64,000 nt of DNA from Halomonas sp. JB37 (GTDB lineage: Bacteria; Pseudomonadota; Gammaproteobacteria; Pseudomonadales; Halomonadaceae): positions 1,860,001 to 1,924,000 of the forward strand of contig NZ_NRGW01000001.1 in assembly GCF_002332255.1 (NCBI RefSeq). Direction: 5' to 3'. The translations under genes were made by a program, and so were the position numbers. Under the pieces are notes generated by a model. That model searched no databases. It was not told where the DNA came from and worked only from the letters and a program-made list of their open reading frames with translations. Below are positions 43,435 through 52,448 of the stretch, piece by piece (the first letter of the stretch is position 1; every line of letters begins with the position of its first letter).

Positions 43435-44040
43435 ATGCGCTTTTCTCCCCTCGTTGAGCAGTTGATGGAGGCTTTTCGCGTTCTGCCCGGCGTTGGGCCT
43501 AAAACGGCCCAACGCATGGCTATGCACCTCCTCGAGCGCGAGCGCCCAGGCGGGCAACGTCTTGCCGCGGTGATTCAGCAAGCGATTGAGGAAGTGGGTT
43601 ACTGCCAGCGTTGCCGTACCCTTACAGAGGCTGAAATTTGTGCTCTGTGTGAGAGTGCGCGACGTAACGATGCATTGCTATGTGTCGTAGAGTCGCCTGC
43701 TGATCAGTTGGCCATTGAAGAAGCCGGTGGGTTTAAGGGGCGCTACTTTGTCTTGCATGGGCACCTTTCGCCACTGGACGGCATTGGCCCCGAGTCGATT
43801 GGTTTAGATTTACTTGAAGCGCGCGTTGCAGAAGGGCTGGTCGAAGAAGTGGTGCTGGCCACTAACCCAACCATCGAAGGTGAAGCGACGGCTCATTATA
43901 TTGCCTCGCAGCTTTCTGAATATGGCGTCAAGCTCTCTCGGCTAGCCTACGGAGTGCCAATGGGGGGTGAGTTGGAATACGTCGATGGTGGCACATTGAG
44001 TCGCGCGTTTAATGGGCGCCTGCCTTTTACCAGTGAATAA
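43435..44040 (+). CDS. recR: Recombination mediator RecR
   Basis: Works with RecFO in loading RecA at gaps. N-terminal helix-hairpin-helix ([17 protein letters not shown]), C4 zinc finger (Cys57, Cys60, Cys69, Cys72), a Toprim domain ([17 protein letters not shown]...[19 protein letters not shown]) and the C-terminal Walker-B-like [17 protein letters not shown]. 201 residues, standard. Starts 3 bp after ybaB. Confidence 0.97.
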   Translation: MRFSPLVEQLMEAFRVLPGVGPKTAQRMAMHLLERERPGGQRLAAVIQQAIEEVGYCQRCRTLTEAEICALCESARRNDALLCVVESPADQLAIEEAGGFKGRYFVLHGHLSPLDGIGPESIGLDLLEARVAEGLVEEVVLATNPTIEGEATAHYIASQLSEYGVKLSRLAYGVPMGGELEYVDGGTLSRAFNGRLPFTSE

Positions 44041-44103
44041 GCCTACTTACTCAGTAGTTCTCTAACCGCAAACGCTCTGGCGATTGTGTGTCAACTTGGA
44101 AGA

Positions 44104-45240
44104 ATGCTTTTGTCCTCTCTTACTCCCGCTTTTCAATGGCTTGATACCCCCGATGCGCTCGATGCAGCGTGTGAGCAAGTAGCCGATGCCTCAGTGATTG
44201 CACTGGATACCGAATTTTTCCGAGAGAACACGTTTTTCCCTGTTCCTGCGCTATTGCAATTTACAGCGGGAGAGGAGGCTTATTTAATCGATCCAGTGGC
44301 GGTGCCATGTACCGAAAAATTCCGCGCTTTGCTGCAAAATAGCGCGATTAAGCTGCTGCATGCCTGCAGCGAGGATTTGGAAGTATTTCAATGCTGGGCA
44401 GGCGTTTTGCCTACGCCGTTAGTGGACACGCAGGTAGCGCAGGGTTTTTTAGGCGAAAATCCCAGCATGGGGTATCAAAAGCTGGTCGAATTTTGGTTCG
44501 ATGAAACGCTTCCTAAAGAGGAAACACGCTCAAACTGGTTAGTGCGCCCATTAACGCCAGCGCAATGCCATTACGCTGCGCTAGACGTTATTTATTTATT
44601 GAAAGTATGGGGCCTCCAGGCTGAGAAGCTCGCTGTGTTGGGTCGCCGTGAATGGGTGGATGCTGAGTGCGCCATTTTAATTGAGCAGGCGGGTCGCAGT
44701 GTTGAAAACGATCAGCAGTGGTATACCCGGCAACGCCAGCTTTGGCGCTTAGCGCCTCGCCAAATGGAGGCGTATCGTCTAATGACCACGTGGCGCGAGG
44801 GTGAGACACGCCGGCGTGATTTACCTCGTAATTGGCTAATTAGTGATAAGTTACTGTTTGCGATCGCAGAAAAAATGCCTGGCAATCGCTTTGAGCTAGC
44901 CGAGGTGGAAGGCGTTAAGCCAGTGCTGATTAAAAAAGAGGGTGACACGCTGTTAGCAATGGTAAAGCAGGCACAGCACTGCGACGAGTCGGCCCTGCCA
45001 GTGCGCTGGCCTGACCCCATGCATCCTACTTTTAAAACGCGCTTTAAAGCGCTTAAAAAAGTGACCACTGCCAAAGCCGATGACTTAGGCATGGCGCCTG
45101 AAATGCTGATGCGTCGTCGAGATATTGAAACGCTCGTGATGCAGGATTTGGCCAGTGAGCCGCATTCATTACCCAGCGGTTGGCGTGGCGAGTGTTTGAA
45201 TACTGCGCTAGTTCAAGCCCTTGAGGAGCTGCCTTCATGA
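44104..45240 (+). CDS. rnd: Ribonuclease D
   Basis: 3'-5' exoribonuclease in tRNA 3' maturation. DEDDy residues are visible: DTEF (Asp35, Glu37), an Asp in LLHACSEDLEVF, and the terminal HYAALDVIYLL with Tyr and Asp. An HRDC domain follows (LWRLAPRQMEAYRLMTTWREGE...). Start uncertain: GTG 44086, ATG 44104 and TTG 44110 share the frame; the GGAAG at 44097-44101 suits TTG 44110 or ATG 44104. Its end overlaps ycgL by 4 bp (ATGA). Confidence 0.92.
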   Translation: MLLSSLTPAFQWLDTPDALDAACEQVADASVIALDTEFFRENTFFPVPALLQFTAGEEAYLIDPVAVPCTEKFRALLQNSAIKLLHACSEDLEVFQCWAGVLPTPLVDTQVAQGFLGENPSMGYQKLVEFWFDETLPKEETRSNWLVRPLTPAQCHYAALDVIYLLKVWGLQAEKLAVLGRREWVDAECAILIEQAGRSVENDQQWYTRQRQLWRLAPRQMEAYRLMTTWREGETRRRDLPRNWLISDKLLFAIAEKMPGNRFELAEVEGVKPVLIKKEGDTLLAMVKQAQHCDESALPVRWPDPMHPTFKTRFKALKKVTTAKADDLGMAPEMLMRRRDIETLVMQDLASEPHSLPSGWRGECLNTALVQALEELPS

Positions 45241-45539
45241 GCGATAAGTTAATTTGTGATGTCTTCAAAAGCTCGCGTAAAGACGAGATGTATCTATACG
45301 TTGATAAGCGTCAGGGGATGACACAGGTGCCAGAATTACTCATGGAGACGTTTGGCAAACCGCTGCCTGTGTTTACCATGCTGCTGACGGCTGACAAAAA
45401 GCTTTCACGCGTCAGTGCGGCTGATGTGGTCGAAGGGATTAAGGACAAAGGTTATTATTTGCAGATGCCTCCTCCTAAAGAAGCCTATTTGCTTGATGTG
45501 CACCGTGCCCATGTTGCATCACGCTCAGACGCTGAATAG
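45237..45539 (+). CDS. ycgL: YcgL domain protein
   Basis: 100-residue protein with the YcgL fold motifs: CDVFKSSRKDEMYLYVDKR, VPELLMETFGKP and a C-terminal GYYLQMPPP. Function not established for the family. Starts inside the rnd stop codon (ATGA overlap), so the two are translationally coupled; the AcpH-YcgN gene follows 8 bp later. The rnd-ycgL-ycgN order recurs in gammaproteobacteria. Confidence 0.92.
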   Translation: MSDKLICDVFKSSRKDEMYLYVDKRQGMTQVPELLMETFGKPLPVFTMLLTADKKLSRVSAADVVEGIKDKGYYLQMPPPKEAYLLDVHRAHVASRSDAE

Positions 45540-45547
45540 CCGGCATA

Positions 45548-46627
45548 ATGAATTTTCTAGCCCATGCGTGGCTGGCGCGTGCCGGTAGCGATGATTTTCT
45601 ATACGGCAATCTAATTGCTGACGGCGTTAAAGGTCGCGATTTAAGCGGCTGGTCGGATGCGACTGCCCTGGGTATTCGGCATCACCGCCGCGTGGATGCA
45701 TGGGTTGATAGCCACCCCTGTGTTGCGGGGGCAAGGCGCCGCGCTCCAACCGCTCAGCGCCGCTATGCAGGAATCGCGTTAGATATGGTCTGGGATCATT
45801 TTCTAGCCAGGGATATGGCCGGCCGACAAGATCACGAGCAGTTGATTGAGCGCTGCTATCAGCTGCTTTCGACGCGCCCAGCCCCCAATCGCTTGGCTGG
45901 CATGATGCCGCTGCTGGTCAAGCATGACTGGCTAAGAGGCTACGCTGACTTTGAATTCACTTGCCGTGCCGTTGCTGGCATTGGGCGCCGCTTATCTGGC
46001 CCGAATCAGCTTGCGGCGCTTGTGCCGTGGCTGCATGACGATTATCCAAGGCTAGAGCAAGATTTTCAGTCGTTATGGCCGGTTTTATTTGAAGCATTAA
46101 GTTTGAAACACTCAGTCGCCAAAACACAGCTTTATAGCGTGTGTTGCCGCGTGACAATGAAGGAGGAGGCGATGAAAGCCACCATGCGCGAACGTTTCTG
46201 GGAGCGCTTTACGCTTGAAGAACTCACGCCGCCAGAATGGGAGGCACTGTGCGATGGGTGCGGGCAGTGTTGCTTGCTAAAGTTGCACGATGAAGAAACC
46301 CAAGAGCTAGCGGTGCTTAACGTTGCCTGCCGTTTGCTGGATATTCAGTCGTGCCAATGCAGTGACTACCCGAATCGTTTTGACAGCGTACCTGACTGTA
46401 CCCAGCTCACGCCTGCACTGGTCAAAGAGTTCACCTGGTTGCCACAAAGCTGCGGCTATCGGCGAGTCTCGGAAGGGCGCAAGTTGGCCGGCTGGCACCC
46501 GCTATTGAGTAACGATGCAGAGCGGGTTCATCGCAAGGGGATCAGTGTGCGCAGTTTTGCTGTATCGCAAGATGATGTGCCAGAAAAACAGCTAGAATCC
46601 CACATCATCGCGATTCTGCCGATGTAA
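45548..46627 (+). CDS. Fused ACP phosphodiesterase-like (AcpH) and YcgN cysteine-cluster protein
   Basis: A single 359-residue frame joins two proteins normally separate. Residues 1-183 resemble E. coli AcpH (MNFLAHAWLA, HHRRVDAWVD, DMVWDHFLARD), which removes phosphopantetheine from acyl carrier protein. Residues 209-359 match YcgN nearly end to end (LCDGCGQCCLLKL, NVACRLLD, CQCSDYPNRF, AWHPLL-like GWHPLL), a Cys-rich putative metal-binding family. The 25-residue joint (184-208) resembles neither family and looks like translated spacer. An ATG at 46172 (residue 209) has AGGAGG 5 nt upstream, so YcgN may also be made alone. A recent indel or stop loss that fused the genes, or a sequencing error, are both possible. 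Confidence 0.85.
   Translation: MNFLAHAWLARAGSDDFLYGNLIADGVKGRDLSGWSDATALGIRHHRRVDAWVDSHPCVAGARRRAPTAQRRYAGIALDMVWDHFLARDMAGRQDHEQLIERCYQLLSTRPAPNRLAGMMPLLVKHDWLRGYADFEFTCRAVAGIGRRLSGPNQLAALVPWLHDDYPRLEQDFQSLWPVLFEALSLKHSVAKTQLYSVCCRVTMKEEAMKATMRERFWERFTLEELTPPEWEALCDGCGQCCLLKLHDEETQELAVLNVACRLLDIQSCQCSDYPNRFDSVPDCTQLTPALVKEFTWLPQSCGYRRVSEGRKLAGWHPLLSNDAERVHRKGISVRSFAVSQDDVPEKQLESHIIAILPM
46161..46174 (+). promoter_or_regulatory. Internal Shine-Dalgarno and start for the YcgN part
   Basis: AGGAGG (46161-46166) lies 5 nt before ATG 46172-46174, which begins the YcgN homology exactly (MKATMRERFWERF). This is a better ribosome site than that of the full-length frame, suggesting independent translation of a 151-residue YcgN (46172-46627). 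Confidence 0.75.
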
Positions 46628-46638
46628 CCTTCGCTTAT

Positions 46639-46797
46639 TTAAGCGTTGGATTTAGGCGAATCCCAAATAGACAGAAACACGTCCTTAAATGCTGAACGCT
46701 CTTGTTTAGCAGGTGCTGCGTTTGCTGGCTTTTTGCTTGCAGCTTTTTTCTGGCGTGGCGCATCCCAAATAGTGGGAAAATGGTCTTGGTATTTCAT
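46639..46797 (-). CDS. 52-residue small protein with repeated IWD(A/S)P motif
   Basis: Not recognised. The frame runs from ATG 46797 to TAA 46639. It starts MKYQDHFPTIWDAP, continues through a Lys/Ala-rich middle (about residues 16-32) and ends FKDVFLSIWDSPKSNA. The motif (T/S)IWD(A/S)P occurs at both ends, 34 residues apart, flanking a basic, probably disordered linker. GGAG lies 6 nt before the ATG. No signal peptide or membrane segment. The two motifs and the good ribosome site argue for a real gene, in the gap between the YcgN gene and the oligopeptidase terminator. Confidence 0.65.
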   Translation of the reverse strand: MKYQDHFPTIWDAPRQKKAASKKPANAAPAKQERSAFKDVFLSIWDSPKSNA

Positions 46798-46959
46798 AAT
46801 ATCTCCAGATAGCCTTGATTAGACGTTAGTGCATGCGACTAATGTCTAGTATGGCGTATTTTTATTGGTCTGTGAATATTTTATGGAAAGTATTTTCATA
46901 AAGGTTGATGCGCGCTGTTGACGAGGGTTACTCAGCAGTGGTGTTTATTGACAGCCATT

Positions 46960-46988
46960 AAAAAAGCAGCGCTTGAAGCGCTGCTTTT
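46960..46988. terminator. Intrinsic terminator downstream of oligopeptidase gene
   Basis: Ten-bp stem AAGCAGCGCT / AGCGCTGCTT with a 3-nt loop, preceded by further A and followed by TT on the plus strand, giving a T-run on the minus strand. It lies 34 bp past the oligopeptidase stop codon and would end that minus-strand transcript. Confidence 0.85.
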
Positions 46989-47021
46989 AAGTGACTCTTG
47001 CGTAGGCTAGTAATGTGGGGG

Positions 47022-49118
47022 TTAGCTGGGCATTGGCTGTTCCGCGAGCCCCATCGCCCACAGAATAAAGGCATCTTGCCTTGCGGTGTCCTGCCACGCC
47101 TTAAAACGCCCTGACGCGCCGCCGTGGCCGCTACTCATATCAGTGCGCATTAGAATAGGCGCTGAGCCTTGCTGCTGTTGGGATACCTGGGCATAGAATT
47201 TGGCAGGCTCCCAGTAACTCACACGCGTGTCGAACCAGCTGCCTTCAATCCAGAGTGCAGGATATGCCTGAGATTTGATGTTATCGATCGGCGAATAGCC
47301 GCTAACTCGCTCGGCCACTTCGACTTCTTCGGGATTGCCCCATTCACTGTACTCCGCGGTGGTCAGGGGAAGCTCAGGATTCTGCATGGTGCGTAATACG
47401 TCAAGGAAGGGCACGTCTAGCAGTGCTGCGCAAAACGCCTCGGGTGCTCGGTTGATGCAGGTGCCGACCAATAATCCACCCGCACTCGCGCCACAGGCCA
47501 CTATGCGCTGAGGGTCACTGACAGCTTGTTCAACAAGCGCCTCACGCGCGGCCAGAAAGTCATTAAAGCTGTTTTCTTTGTGGGCCATCTTGCCGTTTAA
47601 GTACCAGGGTTCGCCGCGTTCGCCGCCTCCTCGCACGTGTGCAACGGCAAAGGCTGCGCCGCGTTCAAGTAGCTCTAAACGTGCGATAGAGAACCATGGA
47701 TCAAGCGCTTCGCCGTAGGCGCCATAGCCGTACAGCAGTGTGGGCAGAGGTTGGTCTGCCAGGTCTGCACGCATGACGATTGAGACAGGCACCTGCTCGC
47801 CATCCTGGCTTGTCGCCCATAGGCGGCGGCTGACCAGTTGTTCGGGCAAAAGATTGCCGTAAACGGGCACGCGTTTTAGCAGCGTGCGCTGGCCGTTCGT
47901 AAGATCGAGCGCGAACCAGCTGGGCGGCTGGATAAAGGACTCTTCGCGCAGTTGAAGCACCTGGCTATCGAAATGAGGTGCATCTTCTAATAGCTGTGAG
48001 CAGGGCTGCTCGGGTAGTGCCAGATACTCATCCAAGGTGCAGCTATGCTGATCATCTAAGACAAGCCGCCGTAGGCGCACCTGTGCCTGGGCATGGTCAC
48101 GCTCCGCGAGCATTAGTCCCCAAGAAAATGCATCAATGCCTTCAAGCGTTGCATCTTCGCGGTGGCCGATGAGTGTCTGCCACTTAGGCTGGGGCTGACC
48201 AAGCTGGCTTTCCGGCAGGTGATCAAGTTGAAAGTGAGCGCCGGATTGATTGTGTAAGCGGTAAAACGACCCAGGACGGTGGTCGATGCTGTACTCAACG
48301 CCTGCTTGGCGTGTTTGAATGCATATCGGCGTAGTGGCAGGAGAGTGCGCCGGTACCAGATGGATTTCGCTAGTATCTTTTGAGCCGCTTTCAAGCTGTA
48401 GCCACGCTTTCGACCGGGTTTTGCCGATACCGAGCCAAAATTCGGGATCATCTTCGCGTAACACAAGGATGGGGGCCGTTGCGGCATGTGGCTCTGTCAG
48501 CGCCAGCGGTAGACGCCATACGCTATCTGGGCGTTGGGTGTCGTCAAAGCGCGTGAACAGCAGCGTTGCCGTCTTTGCTGTTTGATCTTCTGCCCAGCAA
48601 AGGCCTGCGCCAATATCGCTTAATAATTGCAGGGGCTGGCCGTTAGGCAGTGCTTTTAGCCACAGCGTAAAGCGCTCGTCGCCCTGAGTGTCTTCCGTCC
48701 AGGCTAGCCACTGCTCGTCCGGGGAGAGTGCAATATCGCCCATGTCATAAAAGTCATATTCTGCGGCGCGGGCACCGACATCAAAAAAACACTCCTGCTG
48801 TTCGTGTCTAGCGTTAGGATGACGCCACCAGCAGGGGTAATCATCTTTAGCGCCGGTTTCGCTCCAGAACGTGAAGTGGTCAAGCGCTGTCTTAAGGCTA
48901 GTCACTGCAAGCTCGCGGCGTGCCAAATGGCTTTGATATAATGCTTCTTCTAGCGGTGCTAGCGGGGTGAACCAAGCAGCCTGCTGCTCATTGGCAGCCT
49001 CTAAAAAGGCAGTAACCTCTGAATCATCGCGCTTTTCTAACCAGTGCCATTGAGGGTCATTAGCGCGATAATAGCGCGCAGCGGGTAAGTTTGAGTGGAT
49101 GCTTGGCTGTGCTTTCAT
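47022..49118 (-). CDS. S9 family oligopeptidase (oligopeptidase B-like)
   Basis: Cytosolic serine peptidase with an N-terminal beta-propeller (about residues 60-410) and a C-terminal alpha/beta-hydrolase domain. The catalytic triad is readable: Ser in ACGASAGGLLVG, Asp in WIEGSWFDTRVSYWEP, His in SSGHGGASGRF; LYGYGAYG and HVRGGGERG are other family marks. Oligopeptidase B (PtrB) cuts short peptides after basic residues. I start at ATG 49118 (698 residues); a TTG at 49148 is also in frame. Transcribed alone, with a terminator downstream. Confidence 0.9.
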   Translation of the reverse strand: MKAQPSIHSNLPAARYYRANDPQWHWLEKRDDSEVTAFLEAANEQQAAWFTPLAPLEEALYQSHLARRELAVTSLKTALDHFTFWSETGAKDDYPCWWRHPNARHEQQECFFDVGARAAEYDFYDMGDIALSPDEQWLAWTEDTQGDERFTLWLKALPNGQPLQLLSDIGAGLCWAEDQTAKTATLLFTRFDDTQRPDSVWRLPLALTEPHAATAPILVLREDDPEFWLGIGKTRSKAWLQLESGSKDTSEIHLVPAHSPATTPICIQTRQAGVEYSIDHRPGSFYRLHNQSGAHFQLDHLPESQLGQPQPKWQTLIGHREDATLEGIDAFSWGLMLAERDHAQAQVRLRRLVLDDQHSCTLDEYLALPEQPCSQLLEDAPHFDSQVLQLREESFIQPPSWFALDLTNGQRTLLKRVPVYGNLLPEQLVSRRLWATSQDGEQVPVSIVMRADLADQPLPTLLYGYGAYGEALDPWFSIARLELLERGAAFAVAHVRGGGERGEPWYLNGKMAHKENSFNDFLAAREALVEQAVSDPQRIVACGASAGGLLVGTCINRAPEAFCAALLDVPFLDVLRTMQNPELPLTTAEYSEWGNPEEVEVAERVSGYSPIDNIKSQAYPALWIEGSWFDTRVSYWEPAKFYAQVSQQQQGSAPILMRTDMSSGHGGASGRFKAWQDTARQDAFILWAMGLAEQPMPS

Positions 49119-49180
49119 AAATTCATAGGTACCATAACGAGAAATCAACGTCGGGTGAGTTCACCCACATGAGGGGTATT

Positions 49181-49606
49181 ATGTTAATTGCAAATTCAAC
49201 GTCAATGTTGTGGTTAAGTTACTACGGCGTAGCGCTGTTAGTGATTGTCGCTGTTTACTTTGCGCTATCTCTGCTGCCCCGTTTGCCACGGCTGGTGCTG
49301 ACATGGTGTGTCGCTGGCGCCGTGCTGATGCCCGCTAGTTTTCGGCTGCCGCTGATAGAGGAGGGTGAATTCTATACCGGTTGGGCACCGTCGGCGATGG
49401 TGTCAGCGGTGGGTTTTTTAGAACATAACGGTGCAGCGCTGCGTGGAGGCCTGATGTGGCTGATATTTGGCGTCGCCGTGGGTGCGCTTATTGGTGTCGC
49501 TCTGTGGTGGTGGCGTCGCCCTGATGAATACGACTATGTCGAGCAGGACGAAGAGCGCGACGGTGTTGCGCAGCCTTCACGCCGTCGTGAACCGGTGATT
49601 GGCTAA
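49181..49606 (+). CDS. Hypothetical inner-membrane protein
   Basis: Not assigned to a family. 141 residues with about three hydrophobic segments: LSYYGVALLVIVAVYFALSLL near the N-terminus, LVLTWCVAGAVLMPASF, and LMWLIFGVAVGALIGVALWWW, then a charged cytosolic tail (RRPDEYDYVEQDEERD...). ATG 49181 is preceded by GAGGGG at 4 nt; an ATG at 49169 is also in frame. It diverges from the oligopeptidase gene and is followed 81 bp later by the amidotransferase gene. Confidence 0.72.
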   Translation: MLIANSTSMLWLSYYGVALLVIVAVYFALSLLPRLPRLVLTWCVAGAVLMPASFRLPLIEEGEFYTGWAPSAMVSAVGFLEHNGAALRGGLMWLIFGVAVGALIGVALWWWRRPDEYDYVEQDEERDGVAQPSRRREPVIG

Positions 49607-49687
49607 TGATTTTATGCGCATGGGTGATTGCCCTTGTGAGAGGCCCTGCGTGCCAGATTATGTTGAGATCTTTACGGGTGGCTAGGC

Positions 49688-50467
49688 ATGTGTGAGTTAT
49701 TGGGCATGAGCGCTAATGTACCCACTGATATTTGTTTTAGCTTCTCGGGCTTTTTACACCGTGGGGGCGGGACGGGCCCTCACCGTGATGGCTGGGGTAT
49801 CGCTTTCTATGAGGAAGGCGGCTATCGCGATTTTCGAGATCCGTATCCTTCGGTCAATTCGCCTATTGCTCGATTGATTTGCGACTATCCCATTAAGTCC
49901 AATGTGGTGATTAGCCATATCCGGCAAGCCAATGTGGGCGGAGTGCGGTTGTCCAATACGCATCCGTTTATGCGCGAAATGTGGGGGCGCCCTTGGTGTT
50001 ATGCGCACAACGGTCAGTTAAGCAGCTGGGAAAATCTACCGTTAGGCAGTTATACCCCGGTGGGCAGTACGGATAGTGAGCATGCCTACTGTTGGCTGCT
50101 AGGCGAGCTACGACGAGCCTTTCCGACACCGCCCGATACACTTGAAAGCCTGTGGGAGCGTTTACACCAACTGTGTGAGCAGTTAAGAGCGCTAGGCGTA
50201 TTCAATATGCTGCTCTCCGACGGCCATTATTTATATACCTTTTGCGCTACTAAGCTTGCGCACATAACGCGCTGCGCGCCGTTTGGCGATGCTGAACTAT
50301 CTGATGCTGAAATGACGGTCAACTTCGCTGAGCATACCACCCCCGATGATATTGTTTCGGTTATTGCCACTGAGCCACTTACCCATAATGAAGCCTGGGA
50401 GAAAATGGTGCCTGGTGAGCTATTAGTCTGGCGCGATGGAGAAATTCAGGCGCGATACTGTCCATAA
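49688..50467 (+). CDS. Class II glutamine amidotransferase, YafJ-like
   Basis: 259-residue N-terminal nucleophile hydrolase. The catalytic Cys follows the initiator Met (MCELLGMS), and GGGTGPHRDGWGIAFY, ISHIRQANVG, NTHPF and WCYAHNGQL are the expected glutaminase loops. YafJ proteins are stand-alone glutamine amidohydrolases of uncertain acceptor; no synthase domain is attached and no clear partner adjoins. Alternatives in the same fold (for example EgtC-like) are less likely given the overall match. Confidence 0.87.
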   Translation: MCELLGMSANVPTDICFSFSGFLHRGGGTGPHRDGWGIAFYEEGGYRDFRDPYPSVNSPIARLICDYPIKSNVVISHIRQANVGGVRLSNTHPFMREMWGRPWCYAHNGQLSSWENLPLGSYTPVGSTDSEHAYCWLLGELRRAFPTPPDTLESLWERLHQLCEQLRALGVFNMLLSDGHYLYTFCATKLAHITRCAPFGDAELSDAEMTVNFAEHTTPDDIVSVIATEPLTHNEAWEKMVPGELLVWRDGEIQARYCP

Positions 50468-50659
50468 ATGAATGAGTTGCTAAAGTAGCAGGTGAGAGTG
50501 AGCAATGAATAAGACGTATTTGGCGCTAGGCTAAGGTTGAAACGTAGGTTTTAATCGATCGTTTTACAGCCCTTTACGCGTCGTATATCGTTGGTGCTCT
50601 CAACCTCGCGACAATAACAAGGTCGGTGATCTCGCCGACACGGATAGCGGAGATTGCCC

Positions 50660-52330
50660 ATGAGCGAACACGCCAACGCCGCCGTTTTAAGTGGCCCAGC
50701 GCTTGAAGGGTTGGATCAATATGATTCAGTCACAGATGTTTTTCATTCCGCAGTAGAGCGTTTTAAAGAAAAGCCTGCCTTTTCCTGTATGGGGAAAACG
50801 CTGACCTTTGCCGACCTTGACCGCTTATCGGGGGGCTTCGCCGCCTGGCTACAGCACGAAACTGACCTGGTGCCCGGTGACCGAATAGCCATTCAGCTGC
50901 CCAACGTATTGCAATTTCCCGTGGCAGTCTTTGGCGCGCTGCGTGCAGGCCTCGTGTTGGTCAATACCAACCCGCTCTATACCGAACGGGAAATGGCAAA
51001 CCAGTTCAAAGACTCCGGCGCGAAAGCGATTGTTATTCTGGCCAATATGGCGGACAAGCTTGAGAAAGTGCTCGATAAAACGGATATCAAGCACGTTGTG
51101 GTAACTCAGCTCGGGGATTTACACGATATACCCAAGCGCTGGTTAATCAACGCAGTGGTTAAACACGTCAAAAAGCTGGTGCCCGCCTATTCGCTACCCA
51201 GCGCGACTGACTTTAGAGAGGCTTTGAAAAAAGGCGCTTCGTTAAGCCATACCGAGGTCAAGCAGACGCACGATGACTTGGCGGCCCTTCAGTATACCGG
51301 CGGCACGACCGGGACGCCCAAAGGGTCGATGCTGACGCACCGCAACCTGGTCGCCAACATGCTGCAAGCACGTGAAGCGATTGGCGTCCGCTTGCGTAAT
51401 GGCGAAGAACTCGTTATTGCGCCGCTGCCGGTTTACCACATTTATACGTTTACCGTTAACTGCCTATTTTTGATGGAGACCGGCAACCACTCTTTGTTGA
51501 TTACCAATCCTCGTGACCTGGATGGTTTTATTAAAGAGCTCAAAGGGCTGCCTTTTACCGCCTTCATTGGCCTGAATACGCTGTTTAATGCCCTCTGTAA
51601 CCGTGACGATTTCAAACAGCTAGATTTTTCTAACTTAAAACTGACGATTTCTGGCGGTATGGCTTTGACCAAAGCCGCAGCGCAGCGCTGGGAACAAACG
51701 ACCGGCTGCCCGGTTGCTGAGGGCTACGGGCTGACTGAAACATCGCCTATCGTTAGCTTTAATCCTGCTGATGCCATTCAACTGGGCTCGATTGGTAAGC
51801 CCGTGGCAGGTACTGCGGTCAAAGTTGTTGATGCCGACGGCAACGACGTCGCCATGGGCGAGCCAGGTGAGCTGTGCGTACAAGGGCCACAAGTGATGAA
51901 AGGCTACTGGCAGCGCGAGGATGACACCCGCGCGGCCATTGATGAGGGTGGGTGGTTTCACTCCGGCGATATCGCCATACTTCAAGATGATGGTTACATC
52001 CGCATTGTTGATCGGAAAAAAGACATGATTCTGGTCTCTGGTTTTAATGTCTATCCCAATGAAATTGAGGATGTAGTGGCTTCTCATCCCGATGTGCTTG
52101 AGTCGGCTGCGGTAGGTATTCCGGATGAAAACTCCGGTGAGGCGATCAAGCTATTTGTCGTAAGCAAAAATAGCCAGCTTGATGAAAAAACACTCCGTGA
52201 TTGGTGTAAAAAAGAGCTCACCGGCTATAAGGTGCCTAAAGTTATCGAATTTCGTGATGAACTGCCTAAAACGAACGTGGGCAAAGTTCTGCGCCGCCAG
52301 CTGCGTGACGAAGAAGCGCCTAAAGGGTAA
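50660..52330 (+). CDS. fadD: Long-chain fatty acid-CoA ligase
   Basis: AMP-forming acyl-CoA synthetase, 556 residues, activating long-chain fatty acids at the inner membrane for beta-oxidation. Motifs: P-loop YTGGTTGTPKGSMLTH, GYGLTETSP, the fatty-acid CoA ligase signature GGWFHSGDIAILQDDGYIRIVDRKKDMIL, and the C-terminal Lys in NVGKVLRR. ATG 50660 has GGAG at 8 nt; a TTG at 50654 also shares the frame. A 5-bp inverted repeat GTCGG/CCGAC lies in the leader. It ends before an intrinsic terminator. Confidence 0.93.
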   Translation: MSEHANAAVLSGPALEGLDQYDSVTDVFHSAVERFKEKPAFSCMGKTLTFADLDRLSGGFAAWLQHETDLVPGDRIAIQLPNVLQFPVAVFGALRAGLVLVNTNPLYTEREMANQFKDSGAKAIVILANMADKLEKVLDKTDIKHVVVTQLGDLHDIPKRWLINAVVKHVKKLVPAYSLPSATDFREALKKGASLSHTEVKQTHDDLAALQYTGGTTGTPKGSMLTHRNLVANMLQAREAIGVRLRNGEELVIAPLPVYHIYTFTVNCLFLMETGNHSLLITNPRDLDGFIKELKGLPFTAFIGLNTLFNALCNRDDFKQLDFSNLKLTISGGMALTKAAAQRWEQTTGCPVAEGYGLTETSPIVSFNPADAIQLGSIGKPVAGTAVKVVDADGNDVAMGEPGELCVQGPQVMKGYWQREDDTRAAIDEGGWFHSGDIAILQDDGYIRIVDRKKDMILVSGFNVYPNEIEDVVASHPDVLESAAVGIPDENSGEAIKLFVVSKNSQLDEKTLRDWCKKELTGYKVPKVIEFRDELPKTNVGKVLRRQLRDEEAPKG

Positions 52331-52404
52331 CCGTTTAACGCGTACCCAGCGCCGTGCTAGGCGTCAAGCAAATGAAAGCGTTACACTACGGGGCTGTGCT
52401 TACG

Positions 52405-52433
52405 ACCCGCTCAATTGAGCGGGTTGATTTTTT
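52405..52433 (+). terminator. Intrinsic terminator after fadD
   Basis: Perfect 8-bp stem ACCCGCTC / GAGCGGGT with AATT loop, then TGA and six T. It ends 15 bp before the proposed hrpA ATG, so hrpA cannot have a separate promoter downstream of it. Confidence 0.9.
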
Positions 52434-52448
52434 GTGCCACTCAAGCGA

